A stretch of DNA of 64,000 nt. Origin: Nitrosarchaeum sp. (GTDB lineage Archaea > Thermoproteota > Nitrososphaeria > Nitrososphaerales > Nitrosopumilaceae). The DNA is taken from contig NSIR01000007.1 of NCBI GenBank assembly GCA_002737445.1, positions 1 to 64,000 on the forward strand, in the 5' to 3' direction. This document shows positions 34,983 through 42,586 of the stretch, piece by piece. How positions within the stretch are numbered: position 1 is the stretch's first letter; the number at the start of each line of letters is the position of its first letter. Below the pieces are notes generated by a model. That model saw nothing but the letters and a program-made list of their open reading frames with translations. It made no database searches and was not told the origin of the DNA. Made by a program: the position numbers and the translations under genes.

Positions 34983-36047
34983 TTATTTTACAAGGATTAA
35001 TGCGATAGGACCTTTATCCGCAATTGGAATATTGTTTCTATCCCAAACAAACGTTTCAATAAAAAACAAACCATCGTGTTCAGGAATCCAATCTATAGAT
35101 TGGAATTGTGTACCAGCCCCCATATAACGCCCATCATATTTACCTACAAATTCCACAAATGGAGTTTTGCCAGATTGTTTAATTTGAACATAGTAAGTAT
35201 AGGGGGTTTCATTAGATTTTTGATCTGTTGAAAATTGAATCCATGATTCACTTTGAATTTGTACTGTGGAACCTACTTTAATTTCTGAAGATTGTTTTCC
35301 TTGAGAATCAAGTGTAGATAGATTAGAGATAGTTACTAATTTTGTTGTTTTTTCAGGAATTTTTATATCAAGAGAATCAGAAAAAGATAGATTAGATTCT
35401 GAAAATAATAAGAAACCTACAGATTTTGTTAATACTTTTTCATTAAAAATAAAATCTATTATTCCATTAGATTCAACATTACCGATTGGTATAACAGATA
35501 CACCAATTATTCTTGGAGGTTCAAAATTATCATAAAATGCAAGATAGATATTAGTATCATTTATTGGAATGATGCTATTTTTCAATATACCTGAAAAATG
35601 AAGTGTTCTATCCAAAGTAATATCATTTAATTCTACAGTTAATTGTTTTAATTTGGAAGGAGATGAATTCAATCCTTCGCTAAGAGAAACAGTTACCTGA
35701 GATATGTTAGGATTTGAGGAATTAGATCTTATTATGTATGGAGATTGTCCAAGTGGTGGAATTACTTTCAAACTAGTTTCACCATCCATAGTTTCAAGAG
35801 GCTTGGAACTAACATCATCATAAAAATTTACATGTATGCGAACATTTGTAACAGAAGTAAGATCACTTTTATTTTCAACTGTACCTACAACTACAGTGTA
35901 TCCTTGATCATCTTTGTAAACAAATGGGGATTCACTTGTAAGAGAGACAGATAGCGTGGCTTGATTATTAAAAGAATCTGCAGAAAATGCAGAAGAAATA
36001 GGAACTAGAATAAAAATCAAAAAAATGGTAAGAATGATTTTCTCCAT
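34983..36047 (-). CDS. Secreted beta-rich protein with signal peptide
   Basis: A 354-residue exported protein. The signal peptide is ILTIFLIFILVPISSAFSA (residues 4-22). The mature part is beta-rich. Near residue 50 a VVVGTVENKSDLTSVTNVRIHVNFYDD segment resembles FxLYD-type beta-sandwich domains, and a second such unit occurs around 140-210. The C-terminal region FVGKYDGRYMGAGTQFQSIDWIPEHDGLFFIETFVW looks like an Ig-like fold. No membrane anchor follows, so it is likely periplasmic or S-layer associated. Confidence 0.7.
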   Translation of the reverse strand: MEKIILTIFLIFILVPISSAFSADSFNNQATLSVSLTSESPFVYKDDQGYTVVVGTVENKSDLTSVTNVRIHVNFYDDVSSKPLETMDGETSLKVIPPLGQSPYIIRSNSSNPNISQVTVSLSEGLNSSPSKLKQLTVELNDITLDRTLHFSGILKNSIIPINDTNIYLAFYDNFEPPRIIGVSVIPIGNVESNGIIDFIFNEKVLTKSVGFLLFSESNLSFSDSLDIKIPEKTTKLVTISNLSTLDSQGKQSSEIKVGSTVQIQSESWIQFSTDQKSNETPYTYYVQIKQSGKTPFVEFVGKYDGRYMGAGTQFQSIDWIPEHDGLFFIETFVWDRNNIPIADKGPIALILVK

Positions 36048-36171
36048 GAGGATTTTATTGAATCGAGATTAATTTTAGGTAACATGTGATATATTGAACA
36101 AGAAAGGTAACAACGTTTAACCCAGCTAAAATTTGGTCAATAATAAAAAGAGATTAAAATAAATGTAAATT

Positions 36172-36279
36172 TTATCGTTTTTTCTTCATTGCTGTTATTG
36201 CCATCCAGTAAACTAATCCTGGAGCCAATCCAACAATAAGTGGAATCCATACCGGCCATCCATCAACTACGCTTGTCAT
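36172..36279 (-). CDS. Tiny single-helix membrane protein (35 residues)
   Basis: On the minus strand an ATG at 36279 opens 35 codons: VVDGWPVW, then a hydrophobic helix (IPLIVGLAPGLVYWMAITAM) and a basic end (KKKR). The composition, single helix and positive tail are coding-like. An AT-rich promoter-like stretch lies behind the start. The 460-bp gap between the secreted-protein gene and the peroxiredoxin-like gene holds only this gene and tRNA-Ala. Confidence 0.62.
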   Translation of the reverse strand: MTSVVDGWPVWIPLIVGLAPGLVYWMAITAMKKKR

Positions 36280-36355
36280 ACCATAAAATCAAAAGTTATA
36301 CTATTTAAATCAATCCTGAAATCTGAAATTCATAATTTAACTAGTGTATTGTAAG

Positions 36356-36429
36356 TGGACTGGACGGGATTTGAACCCATGACCCCCCGCGTGCAAGGCG
36401 GGTATACTACCAGGCTATACTACCAGCCC
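36356..36429 (-). tRNA. tRNA-Ala (TGC)
   Basis: On the minus strand the acceptor GGGCTGG pairs with CCAGTCC, including the G3-T70 pair that identifies alanine tRNAs. The anticodon loop is CTTGCAC with anticodon TGC between CCCGC and GCGGG, and the T-loop is TTCAAAT. The discriminator is A and no intron is present. Confidence 0.95.
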
Positions 36430-36507
36430 ACAACAATAAGAATAATCTGTGGATTTTAATTGTTGTCTTCTTGGTAAGAATTTTATTCAAACAAAGAAAT
36501 TACAATC

Positions 36508-37062
36508 ATGGTACTTTTAGAATCACAAATTAAATTGAAAACAGGAGATAATGCACCAAATTTTCAACTGCTAGGTGTAGATAACAAAAAACACGCATTA
36601 AATGATTATAATAATTTTCAAGGAATTCTAATTATTTTCATGTGTAATCATTGTCCATATGTCAAGTCAAAAATAGAGACTTTGAATGAATTATATGAAA
36701 AATTTAGTAATAAAATAGCAATTATTGGAATTAATAGTAATGACTCTAAAGATTATCCAGAAGATAGTTTTGAAAATATGAAAAAAATGGCAAAAGAAAA
36801 TGAATTTAAATTTGATTATTTGCTTGATGAAACACAAGAAATCGCAAAAAAATACGGAGCGATATGTACACCAGATTCTTTCTTATTTAATAGTAAAAAA
36901 CAACTTGTATTTCATGGTAAAATAGACAATGCCATGAAACCAGATGATGTTTCTACTGAAAAAACAATGATTCAAAATATACAAAAATTACTAATTGGAG
37001 AAAAAATTGAAAAAGATTTCGACCCATCAATCGGGTGTTCAATTAAGTGGCAAGAAAATTAA
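36508..37062 (+). CDS. Thioredoxin-fold redoxin (AhpC/TSA or Trx-like)
   Basis: A 184-residue thioredoxin-fold protein. An N-terminal segment (LKTGDNAPNFQLLGVDNKKHALND) is typical of peroxiredoxin/redoxin proteins. The active-site motif CNHCPYVKSK near residue 50 is a CxxC. TPDSFLFNSKKQLVFHG supplies the cis-proline strand. The CNHC sequence and C-terminal helix suggest a thiol-disulfide reductase rather than a 1-Cys peroxidase; substrate unknown. Confidence 0.85.
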   Translation: MVLLESQIKLKTGDNAPNFQLLGVDNKKHALNDYNNFQGILIIFMCNHCPYVKSKIETLNELYEKFSNKIAIIGINSNDSKDYPEDSFENMKKMAKENEFKFDYLLDETQEIAKKYGAICTPDSFLFNSKKQLVFHGKIDNAMKPDDVSTEKTMIQNIQKLLIGEKIEKDFDPSIGCSIKWQEN

Positions 37063-37095
37063 ACTTAAATGAGTCCTGTCAAGAGAATTGAATGT

Positions 37096-37182
37096 GGGCT
37101 CGTAGCTCAGCTTGGCTAGAGCGTTCGACTGATAAACTGTTCAGAAATCGAAAGGTCATGTGTTCGAATCACATCGGGCCCA
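37096..37182 (+). tRNA. tRNA-Ile (GAT) with 12-nt intron
   Basis: The acceptor GGGCTCG / CGGGCCC, D-stem GCTC / GAGC and T-loop TTCGAAT are regular. The anticodon stem TTCGA / TCGAA encloses CTGATA, a 12-nt insert (37135-37146), then A. The insert lets CTGA pair with TCAG, leaving 3-nt bulges TAA and AAA, a canonical bulge-helix-bulge at position 37/38. Removing it leaves loop CTGATAA with anticodon GAT. Confidence 0.93.
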
Positions 37183-37188
37183 TTTTTA

Positions 37189-38082
37189 TTATTTTGAACT
37201 TTCAGAAACAGTTTTGGCCCATTGTGTGACATCATAGAATTTTTCAGAAATTAAATCTGCATTAATTTTGATCTTTTTCCCAACTTTTCCACATAGAACC
37301 AATCGAATTTTTTTCCCAAATTTTTCTTTAATTGAATTTATAGATTCTCCAAAAAAAATGAGTCCTTCTTCAGTATTTGAAAAAACTAGAATTATTATAG
37401 TGTTTGATTTTTGTTTCCAAATTTTTCCTATTAATTTTTGTAAATCAAGATCAAATAGGACATTAATCGCGGAGGACATGTCACCAAGATGAAAAACTTG
37501 CAAACCGTCTGAATGTAAAGAAACAGAAGCTGCTTCAGATAATAAATTACTATGATTATCAGCTGAAATCACAATAATGTTATTTTTTGAGTTTAAATCT
37601 ATTGTAAATTGATTGAGGATTTGAAGAGATTTAGAAATTATATTTTGTAGTAATTTTTCCTCAGAATTTCCAATTTTACCATCATCATATAATTTATGAA
37701 TTAATTCTATTGAAGGAATTATCATTTCAGAAACAAGTTTTTGTACTAATGCCCCAGAATTAAGACAATTTTTAATCAGTGAGTAAACTTGAGTTTCATG
37801 TATTTTTGTCAAGTTTTCAATATATTGTGATGAGACTTTATAGTAATCATCTGGAAAAGAATATGCCTCTTGACCAGGTTCTAAAAACCACAAGGTAATA
37901 TTTCCAATATTTTTTTGATTAAGAAATCCTTCTGCAGCAAATACTTTGAGGTATTTTGTCATTGTGATTCTATTTACAGAAAGTTTTTGAGAAATTTCAA
38001 CTCCAGACATTCCTGTCTTAGAATCTTGAAGTACATCAATCAATTTCTGCCTTAATTCTACAGATTGATATCCTCTACCCAT
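37189..38082 (-). CDS. HTH regulator with a cobalamin-binding-like domain
   Basis: A 297-residue protein. Residues 1-70 are a winged-helix DNA-binding region (GVEISQKLSVNRITMTKYLKVFAAEGFLNQKNIGN). Residues 95-165 are a helical bundle like the cap of B12-binding modules. From about 168 on is a Rossmann-like part with IIVISADNHSNLLSEAA. The DNHSNL segment (Asp175, His177) aligns with the DxHxxG cobalamin motif, but Leu180 replaces the Gly. Light- or B12-sensing regulators such as CarH/LitR share this order. Whether it binds B12 is unknown; loss of the Gly argues for an altered ligand. Confidence 0.65.
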   Translation of the reverse strand: MGRGYQSVELRQKLIDVLQDSKTGMSGVEISQKLSVNRITMTKYLKVFAAEGFLNQKNIGNITLWFLEPGQEAYSFPDDYYKVSSQYIENLTKIHETQVYSLIKNCLNSGALVQKLVSEMIIPSIELIHKLYDDGKIGNSEEKLLQNIISKSLQILNQFTIDLNSKNNIIVISADNHSNLLSEAASVSLHSDGLQVFHLGDMSSAINVLFDLDLQKLIGKIWKQKSNTIIILVFSNTEEGLIFFGESINSIKEKFGKKIRLVLCGKVGKKIKINADLISEKFYDVTQWAKTVSESSK

Positions 38083-38194
38083 GATGCTCCAGAGGAAAGG
38101 TATTGTATAAAGACTAATTTTAATATAAAATAAGAATCTAAAAAATAAAATCTTATATACTTCGGTACTTTATTGTACGGTAAGGGAAAGTAAA

Positions 38195-38581
38195 TTGCCA
38201 AAAGCTGGATTCAAATCAATAACTGTTGCAGAAACAGTTTACGATAAATTCCAAGATGTTTATCAAAAAAACAAAGATAATCTTGCAATGAAAGGTGTCA
38301 ATAGTTTTTCAGGTTATGTAACTTACATGCTAGAAGAAATGATGCAAAAAGATAAAACTTTTGCCAGATATGCTCCAAAAATTGAAAAAATATCAGTAGA
38401 TGATGATCGTGTAATATTAAAAGATAATATCAAAAATAGAATTGCAGAAGTTGCAGTACAAAAAGGAGAATTGTTTTGCCAGTTATGTGAAGAAAAAGAC
38501 TGTGTACATATTGGATTTGTATTTTCACTTCCAGATGTATATGAAATTTTAAATTCTAGAGGAATAAAACATTTAAAATAA
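38195..38581 (+). CDS. Conserved hypothetical protein, RHH-like N-terminus and Cys/His site
   Basis: A 128-residue protein. The N-terminal 55 residues (KSITVAETVYDKFQDVYQ, NSFSGYVTYMLEEMM) have the strand-helix-helix pattern of ribbon-helix-helix proteins. The C-terminal part carries a Cys/His cluster (FCQLCEEKDCVHIGFVF), likely one metal site. It could be a metal-responsive regulator, which I infer only from the two parts together. The start is a TTG at 38195 preceded by a TATA-like ATCTTATATACTT. Confidence 0.6.
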   Translation: MPKAGFKSITVAETVYDKFQDVYQKNKDNLAMKGVNSFSGYVTYMLEEMMQKDKTFARYAPKIEKISVDDDRVILKDNIKNRIAEVAVQKGELFCQLCEEKDCVHIGFVFSLPDVYEILNSRGIKHLK

Positions 38582-38585
38582 ATGG

Positions 38586-38708
38586 TGGAGGAGGTGGGAT
38601 TTGAACCCACGAACGCCTGAGCGACAGGATCACCCATTTTTATGATCTTAAGTCCTGCATATCCAAAAGCATTTTTTGCTTTCTTTGGCCGGGCTTGATT
38701 ACTCCTCC
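38586..38708 (-). tRNA. tRNA-Leu (TAA) with a 16-nt intron and a second insertion
   Basis: A class II tRNA on the minus strand: acceptor GGAGGAG / CTCCTCC, T-loop TTCAAAT and a long variable arm. The anticodon stem CAGGA / TCCTG holds CTTAAG, then 16 extra nt, then A, giving loop CTTAAGA with anticodon TAA. About 20 further extra nt lie next to the D-arm, including a perfect AAAGCA / TGCTTT hairpin. Its splice sites cannot be fixed, so it may be a second intron. A CCA triplet follows the discriminator (38583-38585). Confidence 0.85.
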
Positions 38709-38799
38709 AAAAGTGTAAAAATTTGTGTGAAATTTAACAGTTTAGAGATTTTTGAGTCATAATCAAGAATTATAAGGATTTTCAGTTGCTAAAATTTAT

Positions 38800-38873
38800 G
38801 CTTCGATAGCTCAGCCTGGTAGAGCGTTACCTTGGTAAGGTAAAGGTCGCGGGTTCAGATCCCGTTCGGAGCT
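38800..38873 (+). tRNA. tRNA-Thr (GGT)
   Basis: The acceptor GCTTCGA pairs with TCGGAGC, the D-stem is GCTC / GAGC, and the anticodon stem TTACC / GGTAA encloses TTGGTAA with anticodon GGT. The T-loop is TTCAGAT. The discriminator is T, with no intron. Its 3' end lies 1 bp from the convergent stop of the methylase gene. Confidence 0.95.
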
Positions 38874-38874
38874 T

Positions 38875-39735
38875 TTAATAATTTTTTATTAATAATTCAA
38901 AATGACCAGATCTTTTATTAGAATTTGAATTAATAGATCTATTTGCCTTAATCCTAGTAATATTCCATGGATTTTTGACAAAGATATCTGCGACTTCTTT
39001 TGAATCCGAATTGGACAATAATACTTTGCACCCTCTTGAATCTAATTTTAAACAAAGTTCTGCTAATCTTGTAAGATCATCGTATGTGAAATTTTTTGTT
39101 GTATAACTTGTGAAATTTGCTGTTGCACTAACTGGTTGATATGGTGGATCAAAATACACCAAATCTCCCTTTTTAGCATCTCTTAGAACTGCCTCAAAAT
39201 CTCTACATTTAATTGAAATTCTACTTGATTGTAAAATTTGGCTTACAGCCCGAATATTTTCTTCATTGACTATATTTGGATTAGAGTATCTTCCTAAAGG
39301 TACGTTAAATTTTCCTTTACTGTTTACACGATAGAGTCCATTAAAACAAGTTCGATTCAAAAAGATCAGTCTTGATGTTTTTTCAATTTCGCTTCTAGGA
39401 TTGCTTTCTCGAATTGAATAAAAATATGACTCTGAATCTTTTTGATAATTTTTTTCGTGATTTTTTAGAGAAATAATTAGAGAATCGATTCTATCTCTAA
39501 TTGTAGTATAGGCCAATACAAGATCAGAGTTTAAATCAGAAATACTACATTTTTGGGAAAATTTGTCGGTAAGAATATGAAATAATAAAGCACCTCCACC
39601 AAGAAATGGTTCAAAGTATGTACCAAAAGATTCAGGTAGGTTTTGATTTAATATTGGAATTAATTGTCTTTTTCCTCCAGCCCACTTTACAAATGGTTTT
39701 GGTGTAACTAAAATCTGATCGTATTGTTGCTTCAC
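38875..39735 (-). CDS. Orphan Dam/DpnII-type DNA adenine methyltransferase
   Basis: A 286-residue N6-adenine methylase of the D12/Dam class. It has VKWAGGKRQLIP near residue 15, the SAM motif FEPFLGGGALLFH near 42, the DLVYFDPPYQP catalytic DPPY motif near 195, and the segment NRTCFNGLYRVNSKGKFNVPLGRY typical of GATC-recognising enzymes. No restriction endonuclease lies beside it. It ends 1 bp from tRNA-Thr. An orphan role in gene regulation or replication timing is possible, and the GATC target is inferred from the family. Confidence 0.88.
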   Translation of the reverse strand: MKQQYDQILVTPKPFVKWAGGKRQLIPILNQNLPESFGTYFEPFLGGGALLFHILTDKFSQKCSISDLNSDLVLAYTTIRDRIDSLIISLKNHEKNYQKDSESYFYSIRESNPRSEIEKTSRLIFLNRTCFNGLYRVNSKGKFNVPLGRYSNPNIVNEENIRAVSQILQSSRISIKCRDFEAVLRDAKKGDLVYFDPPYQPVSATANFTSYTTKNFTYDDLTRLAELCLKLDSRGCKVLLSNSDSKEVADIFVKNPWNITRIKANRSINSNSNKRSGHFELLIKNY

Positions 39736-39871
39736 AGATAGTTATCACATTATTGCATATTGTCAAAAGAGGTAAAAAAAGATCACAACATGTACAGTAT
39801 TTTTTAATCAAATTTTAGCTAAAGTATACACTAACAATAAAAAATAAAATTAAAAGGAAAAGATTGGAGAT

Positions 39872-40522
39872 TTAGTCCCACTTTGACCAAGCGGCCATCC
39901 ATCTGTATGTCCAAGTGTTTAGTTTACAACCTAACGCTGTAAATGTAACTGACAATACTGCACCTGCACCTGCGCCCAATGCTACAGGACTGTTATAGAA
40001 TTTACCTACTTGAGGCTCTATTGGTGTCATGTAAGGTGGTAATGTTGGTCTTGGATATTTGAAGGCCGTTTCTAGTGGGTCTGCTACTGTTATCAGGTTT
40101 ACCATGTTGAATAATGGTAAAGACATTCCTACCAGTACGCCGCCAAACAGTATCAAGGAGTGCTTGTTCTTTTTTGTTGCCCAATAGGCTAAATCAAGCA
40201 ACATTGCTGATGGTAACCAAATTGGTGTTACAATAAAGTCATATGGATAACCTAGTGCAAACCATGCGCCTTTTGCTACCCATGTGTATACTGTCATGAT
40301 TAGGGCATAATACGTTGCTGTTCCTGGAACACCTGTAAATGTCAGGTAATATGTTGCACCTACGCAGAGCATCAACGTTTGTGATATTGAAAATACCGTA
40401 AACGAAGTCCAAGCCCAGTCAGTATAGAAAATGTAGTCTCCTGCATTAATTGTTAACAGAGTTGAGTTAACTGCAACTACTACTATGAACAAGTAGTGAG
40501 TACATCGTCTTAGCCAGACCAT
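39872..40522 (-). CDS. amoA: Ammonia monooxygenase subunit A
   Basis: A 216-residue membrane subunit with the archaeal AmoA sequence: VWLRRCTHYLFIVVVAVNST at the start, YIFYTDWAWTSFTVFSISQTLM, PGTATYYALIMTVYTWVAKGAWFALGYPYDF, FKYPRPTLPPYMTPIEPQVGKFYNSPVALG, ending WAAWSKWD-like. Several helices alternate with short loops. A TTG at 40528 would add two residues, but the ATG at 40522 gives the normal length. Its own TATA box (40545-40556) lies 23-34 bp upstream. Confidence 0.99.
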   Translation of the reverse strand: MVWLRRCTHYLFIVVVAVNSTLLTINAGDYIFYTDWAWTSFTVFSISQTLMLCVGATYYLTFTGVPGTATYYALIMTVYTWVAKGAWFALGYPYDFIVTPIWLPSAMLLDLAYWATKKNKHSLILFGGVLVGMSLPLFNMVNLITVADPLETAFKYPRPTLPPYMTPIEPQVGKFYNSPVALGAGAGAVLSVTFTALGCKLNTWTYRWMAAWSKWD

Positions 40523-40544
40523 AATCAACTAGATAAAATGGTCA

Positions 40545-40556
40545 GTATATAAAATT
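40545..40556 (-). promoter_or_regulatory. TATA box of amoA
   Basis: AATTTTATATAC on the minus strand, centred 28 bp upstream of the ATG at 40522. The mRNA is expected to start at or a few bases before the start codon. Confidence 0.6.
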
Positions 40557-40632
40557 TTAGAGTATGATGAAGATCGTTGTTTTTTATTAAAAATAAAGTA
40601 AAAAGAAGAAAGTTAAGGGCTTGTGTATTCTA

Positions 40633-40992
40633 CTATCCGACATACAGTGATATGATTAAAGTACCTATAGTTGTTGCACCAAGAGTTACAGCAATTATAC
40701 CATTGCTGTTTTTCTTTGAGCCTTCTTCCATAACTTTAACACAGAAGAGATAACCAATCGCTTCAATAATTGTCAGAACAATGAATGCAAAGTGTCCACT
40801 GTTTGTTGGATATGCCCATGGATAATACGTATATCCTGCCCAAGTACCACCGAAAGTTGCTAACCAAGCTGCAATGTAAGATAGAGTGATAATGCCAGTC
40901 ATGTTTTCGACACGTCTGCCAATCATTCGTTCTACATCAGAACTAGATGCGCCACCTGCGCCACTTGAACCAAATCCTTTCGGAAGAGTCAT
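40633..40992 (-). CDS. amoX: AMO-associated membrane protein AmoX
   Basis: A 119-residue membrane protein always found between amoA and amoC in group I.1a archaea. It has a Gly/Ser-rich start (PKGFGSSGAGGASSSDVERMIGRR), then three hydrophobic segments (TLSYIAAWLATFGGTWAGYTYY, HFAFIVLTIIEAIGYLFCV, IAVTLGATTIGTLIISLYVG). It is regarded as an additional AMO subunit or assembly factor. The position and length match the known gene; no copper ligands are apparent. Confidence 0.95.
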   Translation of the reverse strand: MTLPKGFGSSGAGGASSSDVERMIGRRVENMTGIITLSYIAAWLATFGGTWAGYTYYPWAYPTNSGHFAFIVLTIIEAIGYLFCVKVMEEGSKKNSNGIIAVTLGATTIGTLIISLYVG

Positions 40993-41015
40993 TACAATGC
41001 TACTCGGCTCAGAAT

Positions 41016-41026
41016 CCTTTTAAGTC
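41016..41026 (-). promoter_or_regulatory. TATA box of amoX
   Basis: GACTTAAAAGG on the minus strand, about 24-34 bp upstream of the amoX ATG at 40992. amoX therefore has its own core promoter, in addition to possible read-through from amoC. Confidence 0.45.
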
Positions 41027-41106
41027 TTTCTTAAACGCCATATCTCGTACAATGTTTTTACTAGTAAAATAATAAAAAAAGAAAAAATGTGCTTTTGCAC
41101 GTTTGT

Positions 41107-41670
41107 CTATGGAATTGCTCTGCTGTACAATTTGCCTTCTAAAGCCATCTTGTACATCTCTGCAACATACGGATTCTCACCAGGAGTTTCTGCACCTAGT
41201 TCTACAAGTCGAGCATATACTCTGACTACGTATGCAAGTGCTCCCATGAATGCTACTACAACACCCATGTTAAACATCCAGTGATTTGGTACTGCAAAGA
41301 TTTCCTCTACAAACCAGAAGTGCCACATCTCATTGACCCCAATTGTAAACATGGTTGCAAGATAACCAAGAATGGTCATCTTTAATCCAGTGTTAATTGA
41401 GTTATTTGGACCTCTGAGTACTGGTACTTTTCTATCATAGATAGCTGCTGCTGCCCAACCAAGTGGTAATGTTATGAAGTGGGAGTATAGCCACCAGTGT
41501 GCTGGTGTAAATGCACTATCTCTGATAGATGTCTGATGTAAAGAACCATCAACGAAGTTGTCTACTTCGACTGATGCTGCAGTGGATCCCATAGCGATGA
41601 CGATGAGCCAGATTTTTTTTAGTCTCTGGATCTCGACTTCTTTTGGAATTAATGCGGGCATCTGTGCCAT
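41107..41670 (-). CDS. amoC: Ammonia monooxygenase subunit C
   Basis: A 187-residue membrane subunit with archaeal AmoC features: PKEVEIQRLKKIWLIVIAMG, SSAASVEVDNFVDGSLHQ-type metal-ligand loop (here ASVEVDNFVDGSLHQTSIRDSAFTPAHWWLYSHF), NEMWHFWFVEEIFAVPNHWMFNMG and the acidic C-terminus. The Asp/His residues in DNFVDG..H and AHWWLYSH are likely copper ligands, as in CuC sites. It is divergent from amoB, with 166-250 bp between them. Confidence 0.98.
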   Translation of the reverse strand: MAQMPALIPKEVEIQRLKKIWLIVIAMGSTAASVEVDNFVDGSLHQTSIRDSAFTPAHWWLYSHFITLPLGWAAAAIYDRKVPVLRGPNNSINTGLKMTILGYLATMFTIGVNEMWHFWFVEEIFAVPNHWMFNMGVVVAFMGALAYVVRVYARLVELGAETPGENPYVAEMYKMALEGKLYSRAIP

Positions 41671-41692
41671 AATCTATATCATGTTAATTATA

Positions 41693-41702
41693 GATATAAA
41701 GC
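41693..41702 (-). promoter_or_regulatory. TATA box of amoC
   Basis: GCTTTATATC on the minus strand, centred 27 bp upstream of the ATG at 41670, placing transcription near the start codon. Confidence 0.6.
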
Positions 41703-41820
41703 AAATGTTTGAAAAAAATGTAATTATATGCTATTTATGATATGTTTTACTTTAAAACAATATAATTCTCACATGTAAAATCAAATTTTATCAAATAATT
41801 TTACAATTTTTTCATACATT

Positions 41821-41840
41821 TCATTGATTATCATCAATGA
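41821..41840. promoter_or_regulatory. First inverted repeat in the amoC-amoB gap
   Basis: TCATTGAT TATC ATCAATGA is a perfect 8-bp inverted repeat with a 4-nt centre. It lies about 150 bp from the amoC start and 80 bp from the amoB start. It is a plausible operator or binding site shared by the divergent genes. Confidence 0.45.
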
Positions 41841-41861
41841 TTAACACATTCATACTATCGA

Positions 41862-41894
41862 ACATCGTTATCAAGGTAAAGGATATAACGATGT
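41862..41894. promoter_or_regulatory. Second inverted repeat, overlapping the amoB core promoter
   Basis: ACATCGTTAT (41862-41871) and ATAACGATGT (41885-41894) are perfectly complementary over 10 bp with 13 nt between. The right arm overlaps the TATA-like ATATAACG/TATAATC that sits 21-39 bp in front of the amoB ATG at 41921. It is well placed for a repressor or activator of amoB. Confidence 0.5.
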
Positions 41895-41920
41895 ATAATC
41901 TCAATCATCATATTAGAACT

Positions 41921-42490
41921 ATGGTCGAAAAAAAGATTTTCGTATTAGGACTCACTGTTGTACTTGCATTGGGTACACTTGGTTTCAACTGGGTTGATTC
42001 CATACTTCCAACTGCAGATGCACATGGTGTCCAAGCACAACTTCAGAGTCGTTTCATCAGAATTGAAGATGAAACTTTCAACAGACAATCTCTACAAACT
42101 GGCGAAACATTGACAGTTCAAGGAACTTTAGTCAGTCTTGTAGAAAGAGATCTAAGAGGATGGATTTCCATTTTCTCAGAATCCACTAACGCAGGTAATA
42201 GATGGGAAATGCTAGCAAGAGATCCACCAGGAAACGTCTTTGACATTTCAGGTAACTCAGTTGTCCAATATTCATTATCTGCCAAAGCACTTGAAGCAGG
42301 TGTATATCATGTACACACTCAACTCAATGTAGCCAAAGTGGGTCCAGGACTTGGTCCAGGACAAACAGTAGTCGTTGAAGGAGAGCCAATAATCAAACCA
42401 ATTCCATATACCAACATTGCATATCAATCAATCATTATTGGTGTCGGTTATGTAATCACGTTTGCAACACGACCCTGGCAAGTTATCTAA
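41921..42490 (+). CDS. amoB: Ammonia monooxygenase subunit B
   Basis: A 189-residue subunit. The start is the ATG before VEKKIFVLGLTVVLALGTLGF; the frame is open further upstream but that would run into the 10-bp inverted repeat. A signal peptide ends near ADAHG, leaving a His at the processed N-terminus, the copper ligand found in AmoB/PmoB. The periplasmic domain has QSRFIRIEDETFNRQSLQTGETLTVQGTL, RDPPGNVFD, and an YHVHTQLNV motif with further copper-ligand histidines. A C-terminal transmembrane helix closes it. Confidence 0.97.
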   Translation: MVEKKIFVLGLTVVLALGTLGFNWVDSILPTADAHGVQAQLQSRFIRIEDETFNRQSLQTGETLTVQGTLVSLVERDLRGWISIFSESTNAGNRWEMLARDPPGNVFDISGNSVVQYSLSAKALEAGVYHVHTQLNVAKVGPGLGPGQTVVVEGEPIIKPIPYTNIAYQSIIIGVGYVITFATRPWQVI

Positions 42491-42586
42491 ACTACCCCCT
42501 ACCTTTTTCATTTTATATTTAGAATTACGTTATTCGTATAAATTATCAAATAAAAGAAACCAAGTTTTATCTAGAATTAAAACAGT

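Noticed and set aside
41087-41284. Plus-strand frame antisense to amoC
   Set aside because: Antisense to a highly conserved subunit; no start context.
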